Under the pieces are notes generated by a model that did not search any database, was not told the origin of the DNA, and worked only from the letters and a program-made list of their open reading frames with translations. The translations under genes and the position numbers were made by a program. A DNA stretch of 64,000 bases from Apostichopus japonicus (taxonomy: Eukaryota; Echinodermata; Holothuroidea; Aspidochirotida; Stichopodidae): NCBI RefSeq assembly GCF_037975245.1, contig NC_092574.1:19995713-20059712 (forward strand). Reading direction: 5' to 3'. Of this stretch, positions 1 through 11,038 are shown piece after piece; within the stretch, counting starts at the first letter, position 1, and each line of letters starts with the position of its first letter.

Positions 1-3000
1 GAACCCCGGGTGATGACGTCTTTTGCCGATCTTTTACAGCAAGTGCCTACACGGGGAGCTGTAAGTATTAGTTAATCCACCTAATATCTCAGTCCATACA
101 GTGGCGCGATGGCTTGGCGCACTGTGCGAGCTGATGATCGAGACTCTCTTTTGCATCCGTGGTTCGAACCCCGGGTGATGACGTCTTTTGCCGATCCTTA
201 CAGCAAGTGCCTACACGGGGAGCTGTAAGTATTAGTTAATCCACTTAATTTCTCAGTCCATACAATGGCGCGATGTCTTGGCGCACTGTGCGAGCTGATG
301 ATCGAGACTCTCTTTTGCATCCGTGGTTCGAACCCCGGGTGATGACGTCTTTTGCCGATCCTTACAGCAAGTGCCTACACGGGGAGCTGTAAGTATTAGT
401 TAATCCACCTAATATCTCAGTCCATACAGTGGCGCAATGGCTCGGCGAACTGTACGAGCTGATGATCGAGTCTCTCTTTTGCATCCGTGGTTCGAACCCC
501 GGGTGATGACGTCTTTTGCCGATCTTTTACAGCAAGTGCCTACACGGGGAGCTGTAAGTATTAGTTAATCCACCTAATATCTTAGTCCATACAGTGGCGC
601 GATGGCTCGGCGCACTGTACGAGCTGATGATCGAGACTCACTTTTGCATCTGTGGTTCGAACCCCGGGTGATGACGTCTTTTGCCGATCTTTTACAGCAA
701 GTGCCTACACGGGGAGCTGTAAGTATTAGTTAATCCACCTAATATCTCAGTCCATACAGTGGCGCGATGGCTCGGCGCACTGTACGAGCTGATGATCGAG
801 ACTCTCTTTTGCATCCGTGGTTCGAACCCCGGGTGATGACGTCTTTTGCCGATCTTTTACAGCAAGTGCCTACACGGGGAGCTGTAAGTATTAGTTAATC
901 CACCTAATATCTCAGTCCATACAGTGGCGCGATGGCTCGGCGCACTGTACGAGCTGATGATCGAGACTCACTTTTGCATCCGTGGTTCGAACCCCGGGTG
1001 ATGACGTCTTTTGCCGATCTTTTACAGCAAGTGCCTACACGGGGAGCTGTAAGTATTAGTTAATCCACCTAATATCTCAGTCCATACAGTGGCGCGATGG
1101 CTCGGCGCACTGTACGAGCTGATGATCGAGACTCTCTTTTGCATCCGTGGTTCGAACCCCGGGTGATGACGTCTTTTGCCGATCTTTTACAGCAAGTGCC
1201 TACACGGGGAGCTGTAAGTATTAGTTAATCCACCTCATATCTCAGTCCATACAGTAGCGCGATGGCTTGGCGCACTGTGCGAGCTGATGATCGAGACTCT
1301 CTTTTGCATCCGTGGTTCGAACCCCGGGTGATGACGTCTTTTGCCGATCTTTTACAGCAAGTGCCTACACGGGGAGCTGTAAGTATTAGTTAATCCACCT
1401 CATATATCAGTCCATACAGTTGCGCGATGGCTTGGCGCACTGTGCGAGCTGATGATCGAGACTCTCTTTTGCATCCGTGGTTCGAACCCCGGGTGATGAC
1501 GTCTTTTGCCGATCTTTTACAGCAAGTGCCTACACGGGGAGCTGTAAGTATTAGTTAATCCACCTATTATCTCAGTCCATACAGTGGCGCGATGGCTTGG
1601 CGCACTGTGCGAGCTGATGATCGAGACTCACTTTTGCATCCGTGGTTCGAACCCCGGGTGATGACGTCTTTTGCCGATCTTTTACAGCAAGTGCCTACAC
1701 GGGGAGCTGTAAGTATTAGTTAATCCACCTGATATCTCAGTCCATACAGTGGCGCGATGGCTTGGCGCACTGTACGAGCTGATGATCGAGACTCTCTTTT
1801 GCATCCGTGGTTCGAACCCCGGGTGATGACGTCTTTTGCCGATCTTTTACAGCAAGTGCCTACACGGGGAGCTGTAAGTATTAGTTAATCCACCTAATAT
1901 CTCAGTCCATACAGTGGCGCGATGGCTTGGCGCACTGTGCGAGCTGATGATCGAGACTCTCTTTTGCATCCGTGGTTCGAACCCCGGGTGATGACGTCTT
2001 TTGCCGATCCTTACAGCAAGTGCCTACACGGGGAGCTGTAAGTATTAGTTAATCCACTTAATTTCTCAGTCCATACAATGGCGCGATGTCTTGGCGCACT
2101 GTGCGAGCTGATGATCGAGACTCTCTTTTGCATCCGTGGTTCGAACCCCGGGTGATGACGTCTTTTGCCGATCTTTTACAGCAAGTGCCTACACGGGGAG
2201 CTGTAAGTATTAGTTAATCCACCTAATATCTCAGTCCATACAGTGGCGCAATGGCTCGGCGAACTGTACGAGCTGATGATCGAGTCTCTCTTTTGCATCC
2301 GTGGTTCGAACCCCGGGTGATGACGTCTTTTGCCGATCTTTTACAGCAAGTGCCTACACGGGGAGCTGTAAGTATTAGTTAATCCACCTAATATCTTAGT
2401 CCATACAGTGGCGCGATGGCTCGGCGCACTGTACGAGCTGATGATCGAGACTCACTTTTGCATCTGTGGTTCGAACCCCGGGTGATGACGTCTTTTGCCG
2501 ATCTTTTACAGCAAGTGCCTACACGGGGAGCTGTAAGTATTAGTTAATCCACCTAATATCTCAGTCCATACAGTGGCGCGATGGCTCGGCGCACTGTACG
2601 AGCTGATGATCGAGACTCTCTTTTGCATCCGTGGTTCGAACCCCGGGTGATGACGTCTTTTGCCGATCTTTTACAGCAAGTGCCTACACGGGGAGCTGTA
2701 AGTATTAGTTAATCCACCTAATATCTCAGTCCATACAGTGGCGCGATGGCTCGGCGCACTGTACGAGCTGATGATCGAGACTCACTTTTGCATCCGTGGT
2801 TCGAACCCCGGGTGATGACGTCTTTTGCCGATCTTTTACAGCAAGTGCCTACACGGGGAGCTGTAAGTATTAGTTAATCCACCTAATATCTCAGTCCATA
2901 CAGTGGCGCGATGGCTCGGCGCACTGTACGAGCTGATGATCGAGACTCTCTTTTGCATCCGTGGTTCGAACCCCGGGTGATGACGTCTTTTGCCGATCTT

Positions 3001-6000
3001 TTACAGCAAGTGCCTACACGGGGAGCTGTAAGTATTAGTTAATCCACCTAATATCTCAGTCCATACAGTAGCGCGATGGCTCGGCGCACTGTACGAGCTG
3101 ATGATCGAGACTCTCTTTTGCATCCGTGGTTCGAACCCCGGGTGATGACGTCTTTTGCCGATCTTTTACAGCAAGTGCCTACACGGGGAGCTGTAAGTAT
3201 TAGTTAATCCACCTAATATCTCAGTCCATACAGTGGCGTGATGGCTCGGCGCACTGTACGAGCTGATGATCGAGACTCTCTTTTGCATCCGTGGTTCGAA
3301 CCCCGGGTGATGACGTCTTTTGCCGATCTTTTACAGCAAGTGCCTACACGGGGAGCTGTAAGTATTAGTTAATCCACCTAATATCTCAGTCTATACAGTG
3401 GCGCGATGGCTCGGCGCACTGTACGAGCTGATGATCGAGACTCTCTTTTGCATCCGTGGTTCGAACCCCGGGTGATGACGTCTTTTGCCGATCTTTTACA
3501 GCAAGTGCCTACACGGGGAGCTGTAAGTATTAGTTAATCCACCTAATATCTCAGTCCATACAGTTGCGCGATGGCTCGGCGCACTGTACGAGCTGATGAT
3601 CGAGACTCTCTTTTGCATCCGTGGTTCGAACCCCGGGTGATGACGTCTTTTGCCGATCTTTTACAGCAAGTGCCTACACGGGGAGCTGTAAGTATTAGTT
3701 AATCCACCTAATATCTCAGTCCATACCGTTGCGCGATGGCTCGGCGCACTGTACGAGCTGATGATCGAGACTCTCTTTTGCATCCGTGGTTCGAACCCCG
3801 GGTGATGACGTCTTTTGCCGATTTTTTACAGCAAGTGCCTACACGGGGAGCTGTAAGTATTAGTTAATCCACCTCATATCTCAGTCCATACAGTGGCGCG
3901 ATGGCTTGGCGCACTGTGCGAGCTGATGATCGAGACTCACTTTTGCATCCGTGGTTTGAACCCCGGGGGATGACGTCTTTTGCCGATCTTTTACAGCAAG
4001 TGCCTACACGGGGAGCTGTAAGTATTAGTTAATCCACCTAATATCTCAGTCCATACAGTGGCGCGATGGCTTGGCGCACTGTGCGAGCTGATGATCGAGA
4101 CTCTCTTTTGCATCCGTGGTTCGAACCCCGGGGGATGACGTCTTTTGCCGATCTTTTACAGCAAGTGCCTACACGGGGAGCTGTAAGTATTAGTTAATCC
4201 ACCTATTATCTCAGTCCATACAGTGGCGCGATGGCTTGGCGCACTGTGCGAGCTGATGATCGAGACTCTCTTTTGCATCCGTGGTTCGAACCCCGGGTGA
4301 TGACGTCTTTTGCCGATCTTTTACAGCAAGTGCCTACACGGGGAGCTGTAAGTAGTAGTTAATCCACCTATTATCTCAGTCCATACAGTGGCGCGATTGC
4401 TTGGCGCACTGTACGAGCTGATGATCGAGACTCACTTTTGCATCCGTGGTTCGAACCCCGGGTGATGACGTCTTTTGCCGATCTTTTACAGCAAGTGCCT
4501 ACACGGGGAGCTGTAAGTATTAGTTAATCCACCTCATATCTCAGTCCATACAATGGCGCGATGGTTGGCGCACTGTGCGAGCTGATGATCGAGACTCTCT
4601 TTTGCATCCGTGGTTCGAACCCCGGGTGATGACGTCTTTTGCCGATTTTTTACAGCAAGTGCCTACACGGGGAGCTGTAAGTATTAGTTAATCCACCTCA
4701 TATCTCAGTCCATACAGTGGCGCGATGGCTCGGCGCACTGTACGAGCTGATGATCGAGACTCACTTTTGCATCCGTGGTTCGAACCCCGGGGGATGACGT
4801 CTTTTGCCGATCTTTTACAGCAAGTGCCTACACGGGGAGCTGTAAGTATTAGTTAATCCACCTAATATCTCAGTCCATACAGTGGCGCGATGGCTCGGCG
4901 CACTTTGCGAGCTGATGATCGAGACTCTCTTTTGCATCCGTGGTTCGAACCCCGGGGGATGACGTCTTTTGCCGATCTTTTACAGCACAGCAAGTGCCTA
5001 CACGGGGAGCTGTAAGTATTAGTTAATCCACCTAATATCTCAGTCCATACAGTGGCGCGATGGCTTGGCGCACTGTGCGAGCTGATGATCGAGACTCACT
5101 TTTGCATCCGTGGTTCGAACCCCGGGTGATGACGTCTTTTGCCGATCTTTTACAACACAGCAAGTGCCTACACGGGGAGCTGTAAGTACTAGTTAATCCA
5201 CCTCATATCTCAGTCCATACAGTGGCGCGATGGCTTGGCGCACTGTGCGAGCTGATGATCGAGACTCTCTTTTGCATCCGTGGTTCGAACCCCGGGTGAT
5301 GACGTCTTTTGCCGATCTTTTACAGCACAGCAAGTGCCTACACGGGGAGCTGTAAGTACTAGTTAATCCACCTAATATCTCAGTCCATACAGTGGCGCGA
5401 TTGCTTGGCGCACTGTACGAGCTGATGATCGAGACTCACTTTTGCATCCGTGGTTCGAACCCCGGGTGATGACGTCTTTTGCCGATCTTTTACAGCAAGT
5501 GCCTACACGGGGAGCTGTAAGTATTAGTTAATCCACCTCATATCTCAGTCCATACAATGGCGCGATGGTTGGCGCACTGTGCGAGCTGATGATCGAGACT
5601 CTCTTTTGCATCCGTGGTTCGAACCCCGGGTGATAACGTCTTTTGCCGATCTTTTACAGCAAGTGCCTACACGTGGAGCTGTAAGTATTAGTTAATCCAC
5701 CTATTTTCTCAGTCCATACAGTGGCGCGATGGCTTGGCGCACTGTGCGAGCTGATGATCGAGACTCTCTTTTGCATCCGTGGTTCGAACCCCGGGTGATG
5801 ACGTCTTTTGCAGATCTTTTACAGCAAGTGCCTACACGGGGAGCTTTAAGTATTAGTTAATCCACCTAATATCTCAGTCCATACAGTGGCGCGATGGCTT
5901 GGCGCACTGTGCGAGCTGATGATCGAGACTCTCTTTTGCATCCGTGGTTCGAACCCCGGGTGATGACGTCTTTTGCAGATCTTTTACAGCAAGTGCCTAC

Positions 6001-7323
6001 ACGGGGAGCTGCAAGTATTAGTTAATCCACCTAATATCTCAGTCCATACAGTGGCGCGATGGCTTGGCGCACTGTGCGAGCTGATGATCGAGACTCTCTT
6101 TTGCATCCGTGGTTCGAACCCCGGGTGATGACGTCTTTTGCAGATCTTTTACAGCAAGTGCCTACACGGGGAGCTGTAAGTATTAGTTAATCCACCTAAT
6201 ATCTCAGTCCATACAGTGGCGCGATGGCTTGGCGCACTGTGCGAGCTGATGATCGAGACACTCTTTTGCATCCGTGGTTCGAACCCCGGGTGATGACGTC
6301 TTTTGCCGATCTTTTACAGCAAGTGCCTACACGGGGAGCTGTAAGTATTAGTTAATCCACCTCATATCTAAGTCCATACAATGGCGCGATGGCTTGGCGC
6401 ACTGTGCGAGCTGATGATCGAGACTCTCTTTTGCATCCGTGGTTCGAACCCCGGGTGATGACGTCTTTTACAGCAAGTGCCTACACGGGGAGCTGTAAGT
6501 ATTAGTTAATCCACCTAATATCTCAGTCCATACAGTGGCGCGATGGCTTGGCGCACTGTGCGAGCTGATGATCGAGACTCTCTTTTGCATCCGTGGTTCG
6601 AACCCCGGGTGATGACGTCTTTTGCAGATCTTTTACAGCAAGTGCCTACACGGGGAGCTGTAAGTATTAGTTAATCCACCTAATATCTCAGTCCATACAG
6701 TGGCGCGATGGCTCGGCGCACTGTACGAGCTGATGATCGAGACTCTCTTTTGCATCCGTGGTTCGAACCCCGGGTGATGACGTCTTTGCCGATCTTTTAC
6801 AGCAAGTGCCTACACGGGGAGCTGTAAGTATTAGTTAATCCACCTAATATCTCAGTCCATACAGTGGCGCGATGGCTCGGCGCACTGTACGAGCTGATGA
6901 TCGAGACTCTCTTTTGCATCCGTGGTTCGAACCCCGGGTGATGACGTCTTTTGCCGATCTTTTACAGCACGTGCCTACACGGGGAGCTGTAAGTATTAGT
7001 TAATCCACCTAATATCTCAGTCCATACAGTGGCGCGATGGCTCGGCGCACTGTACGAGCTGATGATCGAGACTCTCTTTTGCATCCGTGGTTCGAACCCC
7101 GGTTGATGACGTCTTTTGCCGATCTTTTACAGCAAGTGCCTACACGGGGAGCTGTAAGTATTAGTTAATCCACCTGATATCTCAGTCCATACAGTGGCGC
7201 GATGGCTCGGCGCACTGTACGAGCTGATGATCGAGACTCTCTTTTGCATCCGTGGTTCGAACCCCGGGTGATGACGTCTTTTGCCGATCTTTTACAGCAA
7301 GTGCCTACACGGGGAGCTGTAAG
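1..7323 (+). repeat. Tandem array of ~165-bp tRNA-like units (part 1)
   Basis: About 44 head-to-tail copies of a 164-165 bp unit; the same phrase recurs at 166, 330, 494 and 659. Each unit has a tRNA-like block: an A-box-like TGGCGCGATGG, a B-box GGTTCGAACCCC about 60 bp later, then a TTTT run just downstream. The rest of the unit is a linker containing GTAAGTATTAGTTAATCC. Copies differ by a few substitutions (CTCGG/CTTGG, GTACGAG/GTGCGAG, CTCTC/CTCAC) and small indels near 4981 and 5154. This is best read as a satellite built from the tRNA-derived head of a SINE. A further TTTT run lies between the A and B boxes, so full-length Pol III transcripts are doubtful. The array runs off the left edge of the window. 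The repeat is seen directly; its SINE origin is inferred. Confidence 0.9.
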
Positions 7324-7606
7324 TATGTATGTATGTATGTATATGTGATCTTCCCGCAAGCAGGAACTCGCGAAAGAAGCCATGGAGGCTTTTAGACTCG
7401 CAAGCTGACCGAAGCCAATCTCTCGGCACACATCCATTTAACGTCCATGTCGGGAAGTTGTTATTGAACAACACCCTTGCCAGACGACACACATTGCTGT
7501 CGGCGGGGAATCGAACCGGGGATCTCATGACTGGGAGACGCCGGCGTTAACCACTAGGCTATACACTCCGCCACTAGGCTACACACTCCGCCACTCCGCC
7601 ATTTTA
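7324..7606 (-). mobile_element. tRNA-derived SINE, family 1, inserted in the array
   Basis: On the minus strand this reads as a tRNA-like head with A-box TAGCCTAGTGGTTAACGCC and a canonical B-box GGTTCGATTCC. A body of about 190 bp follows, ending in a (ATAC)n tail, which is the GTATGTATGTAT at 7324-7340 on the plus strand. The sequence beyond the head (7560-7600) has short duplications of CACTCCGCCACTAGGCTA. It splits a 165-bp unit at AAGTAT, which reappears near 7612. Related copies lie at 12997-13217 and 18231-18342. Confidence 0.8.
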
Positions 7607-7611
7607 GTTAT

Positions 7612-8769
7612 TAGTATTAGTTAATCCACCTAATATCTCAGTCCATGCAGTGGCGCGAAGGCTCGGCGCACTGTACGAGCTGATGATCGAGACTCTCTTT
7701 TGCATCCGTGGTTCGAACCCCGGGTGATGACGTCTTTTGCCGATCTTTTACAGCAAGTGCCTACACGGGGAGCTGTAAGTATTAGTTAATCCACATAATA
7801 TCTCAGTCCATACAGTGGCGCGATGGCTCGGCGCACTGTACGAGCTGATGATCGAGACTCTCTTTTGCATCCGTGGTTCGAACCCCGGTTGATGACGTCT
7901 TTTGCCGATCTTTTACAGCAAGTGCCTACACGGGGAGCTGTAACTATTAGTTAATCCACCTAATATCTCAGTCCATACAGTGGCGCGATGGCTCGGCGCA
8001 CTGTACGAGCTGATGATCGAGACTCTCTTTTGCATCCGTGGTTCGAACCCCGGGTGATGACATCTTTTGCCGATCTTTTACAGCAAGTGACTACACGGGG
8101 AGCTGTAAGTATTAGTTAATCCACCTAATATCTCAGTCCATACAGTGGCGCGATGGCTCGGCGCACTGTACGAGCTGATGATCGAGACTCTCTTTTGCAT
8201 CCGTGGTTCGAACCCCGGGTGATGACGTCTTTTGCCGATCTTTTACAGCAAGTGCCTACACGGAGAGCTGTAAGTATTAGTTAATCCACCTAATATCTCA
8301 GTCCATACAGTGGCGCGATTGCTCGGCGCACTGTACGAGCTGATGATCGAGACTCTCTTTTGCATCCGTGGTTCGAACCCCGGGTGATGACGTCTTTTGC
8401 CGATCTTTTACAGCAAGTGCCTACACGGGGAGCTGTAAGTATTAGTTAATCCACATAATATCTCAGTCCATACAGTGGCGCGATGGCTCGGCGCACTGTA
8501 CGAGCTGATGATCGAGACTCTCTTTTGCATCCGTGGTTCGAACCCCGGGTGATGACGTCTTTTGCCGATCTTTTACAGCAAGTGCCTACACGGGGAGCTG
8601 TAAGTATTAGTTAATCCACCTAATATCTCAGTCCATAAAGTGGCGCGATGGCTCGGCGCACTGTACGAGCTGATGATCGAGACTCTCTTTTGCATCCGTG
8701 GTTCGAACCCCGGGTGATGACGTCTTTTGCCGATCTTTTACAGCAAGTGCCTACACGGGGAGCTGTAAG
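7612..8769 (+). repeat. Tandem array of ~165-bp tRNA-like units (part 2)
   Basis: About seven more copies of the unit described for 1-7323 resume after the SINE. Together with part 1 this gives about 51 units. The array stops abruptly after GGGGAGCTGTAAGC at about 8769, where unrelated sequence and then a LINE tail begin. Confidence 0.9.
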
Positions 8770-9135
8770 CTCATTGCAACTCATTGTAAGCTTATTGCAA
8801 CTTCTATCATACGAAATTAGGTACACGCAGCTTTCGCAACCGTGCAACTAAGTTATGGAACTCATTAAGCAATACCGTTAAATCTAAGGCTACAAAGAAT
8901 TCATTTAAGAAATGTTTAAAAAAAGAATTGATATCATCATATTAAATTATGTAAATGAGTTATTTACTTCAGCAGTTTCTGTACATTATGTAACAAACAT
9001 TCTATTTGTATTTATTAATTAATTTTTTTTTCTTTAGGGAGTCTTCCACTTTGTTAAGCTTTTAAGCTTTATGGAAGACTTCCCTCCGCTTTGTACTTCT
9101 GTGGAAAAACAAATAAATAAATAAATAAATAAATT
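8770..9135 (+). mobile_element. LINE 3' fragment: reverse-transcriptase C-terminus and 3' UTR
   Basis: Frame 8811-8945 encodes the C-terminal tail of a non-LTR retrotransposon ORF2, including the stretch RSFRNRATKLWNSLSN, and ends at TAA 8943-8945. A 3' UTR follows with an inverted repeat (GGGAGTCTTCC at 9037, GGAAGACTTCCC at 9073) and an (AAAT)n tail at 9110-9135. The element is heavily 5' truncated. The fragment at 9470-9975 is a related copy in opposite orientation, sharing both the protein tail and the 3' hairpin. Confidence 0.75.
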
Positions 9136-9455
9136 TTCAATACATTCAGATCCTTGCATTGAAGGTTGGTGTGATCACGTGGTGCAGCATGTGATATGTG
9201 GCGGACAGCTTTCTTTTGTAATATAATAAGTGGCTTAAGATTAGTATCACGTGTACCAGACCAAATTATCGAGCAATAAGAAAAATGTGGGACCACTAAA
9301 GTTTGATAAAGGGTCTTTAATATGTGTTGTGGCAGGTAGTGTTTCAATTTCGATAATATTCCTATATTCTTTGCAACTTTCCTGCATACTATGGAAATAT
9401 GATCACCCCATGAAAGTTTATGATCAATATGTACACCTAAGAATTTATTAGAAAA
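9136..9455 (-). pseudogene. LINE reverse-transcriptase fragment (thumb region)
   Basis: The minus strand encodes a piece typical of CR1/Jockey-type non-LTR reverse transcriptases. It starts with FLGVHIDHKLSWGDHI, then LKTLYQTLVVPHFSYCS, then LQKKAVRHISHAAPRDHT, after which the frame runs into the (AAAT)n tail of the neighbouring LINE. It lacks the upstream catalytic YADD region and has no intact full frame. The Met at 9347 is internal and is not a real start. It is probably a dead fragment abutting a second LINE copy. Confidence 0.7.
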
Positions 9456-9469
9456 TACTTCTTTGAGAA

Positions 9470-9980
9470 TTTATTTGATTTGATTGATTGATTGATTTGT
9501 TTTTCACGTGTAAATTTACAGTGTGAAGGAAGTCTTCCAAAAAGCGTACAACAGCTTAACAAAGTAGAAGACTCCCTGTATTAAGGAAAGAAGAAAAGTA
9601 TTTACATAACAATACAAAATAGAATAATTCGACAATCAATGAATACTATATATGGTGATACTATGATTTGTTATCGTGCAAATGAATGGGTGACTTATTA
9701 ATATCTGGATATAGCGTCTTTGGTCAGATGCTTTTTGAATATTTTACTGGATACTTTGGTTTTGAAGCTCTCTGTTATGGAATTCCATGTCTTTATTGCA
9801 CGATTTCTAAGACGAAGCCTCCCAATTGATGTTTTATAAGAAAAGTAATGTGCATTATCAGCATTCCGTGTGTTGTGGTGATGTATCACACTGTTACTAG
9901 TTAAAAAATCATGAAATGTGTTTGGCAATAAACCATTCCATGCCTTATATGCAAACGTGGCAAGATTTACACGAAAAATG
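9470..9980 (-). mobile_element. LINE 3' fragment, minus copy
   Basis: On the minus strand, about 9975 down to 9698 encodes an RT C-terminal region (WNGLLPNTFHDFL ... RLRLRNRAIKTWNSI) ending in a stop near 9698. The 3' UTR runs to about 9470 and ends in (ATCA)n, seen as TGATTGATTGATTGAT on the plus strand. The 3' inverted repeat GGAAGTCTTCC (9528) / GAAGACTCCC (9567) matches the plus copy at 9037-9084, which places both in one LINE family. Confidence 0.75.
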
Positions 9981-9984
9981 TCGG

Positions 9985-10423
9985 TTTACGTGTGAATTAT
10001 ATCAGAAAGCTACTTTTATGGGGTACATGCCCTCGCTTGGTAGCATTTTTGTTCCTTCAAGCCCAAGCAGGCACGAGTGAGCATTATTACGTGTAGATTG
10101 CGTCCATAAAGGACGAATTAGACACTAATTTCGGGGATAATTTGTACATATGTATGATGATTTGTTAATAAATACACTAGGCAAACCATTTTCACGGTCA
10201 ATAAATAGCTATTACCGATCTGCTATAGGCAATTGCAGTGATTACGTCATCTATCCCTCGTGTCGAAGCTATACAATCGCCATAGCGGAATTGTTTACGT
10301 GTGAATGATAAAAAAAGCTACTTTTAAGGGGTACATACCCTCGCTTGGTCGCATTTTTGTTCCTTCAAGCCCAAGCAGGCACGAGTGAGCATTATTACGT
10401 GTAGATTGCGTCCGCTGCACAAC
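9985..10423. repeat. Unclassified ~300-bp repeat, partial tandem dimer
   Basis: The block from CGTGTGAAT through GCTACTTTTA, GGGGTACAT, TTCCTTCAAGCCCAAGCAGG to ATTACGTGTAGATTGCGTC occurs at about 9985-10108 and again at about 10300-10412. Between them (10170-10290) is TATAGGCAATTGCAGTGATTACGTCATC. The same two blocks recur in tandem at 40437-40830. No terminal inverted repeats, tRNA head or coding frame were recognised. Confidence 0.65.
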
Positions 10424-10775
10424 TGTATCTGTTAAAAAGTGTTGCTCGTTGCTTATATTAAAAGTTCATTTTGGAAGGAAAGAGGTATAAGGCTATAGAA
10501 GAAAAAACTGCCCTCCACTGGGGTTTGAACCCTAGACATGGAGTTTGTCTTTCCCTTCAGGTACAGAGCACTAACCGCTGCACCACTGTGATTGTTGAAA
10601 AGTGATGCTCGTGTCTAATATTTAAGGTTCATAATTTTCAAGGTTCAAAGGGCTATAAAAACAGAAAAGGAACCTGCCTCTATACTGGGGTTTGAACCCT
10701 AGACATGGAGTGTGTCTTGTTCTTCAGGTACAGAGCACTAACCGCTGCACCACTATATCTGTTGAGAAATAATTA
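10424..10775 (-). repeat. Tandem tRNA-like SINE heads, second family (~166-bp period)
   Basis: On the minus strand, two copies of a tRNA-like block share A-box TGGTGCAGCGGTTAGTGC and B-box GGTTCAAACCCC. The B-boxes lie near 10522 and 10688, about 166 bp apart. A third copy is cut off near 10424-10440 after its first bases (the GCTGCACAACTG phrase). Sequence outside the boxes does not match the 1-8769 unit, but the layout and period do. Whether these are true SINE insertions or a small satellite is open. Confidence 0.7.
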
Positions 10776-10779
10776 ATGT

Positions 10780-10985
10780 AATAATTAATGTTTGATATCG
10801 GTGACATAACATCTATCTTCGCCAAAATTTCGATTAAAAGAAGTAAGTCTATTTATAATCGCGTTAAATTCCATTATAGTGTGTACAAACTGCTGTTACG
10901 TACTAATAAAATGTTTAAAATTAATTTTCTTTAGTTATAGAAATAGTTAAGTAGTGCGATAGACATTGCTCTATTTCGTGGAATC
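10780..10985 (-). repeat. Inverted copy of the 13.2-14.4 kb repeat unit
   Basis: The minus strand reads TTAATCGAAATTTTGGCGAAG ATAGA, then GTTATGTCACCGATATCAAAC (each phrase near-exact), plus ACTATTTCTATAACTAAAG. These phrases are characteristic of the plus-strand array at 13216-14400. The orientation is therefore opposite to that array, with the hAT-like element and a SINE between them. Confidence 0.65.
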
Positions 10986-11038
10986 GAACACAATCATCAA
11001 CTTTCTTATTTTGTATCCAACTTGTGAGGAAGATGTAT

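Noticed and set aside
1-8769. CRISPR array or tRNA gene cluster
   Set aside because: The units are contiguous 165-bp copies without unique spacers, in a eukaryotic genome. The tRNA-like block lacks a convincing acceptor stem and cloverleaf, so these are SINE-like heads, not functional tRNA genes.
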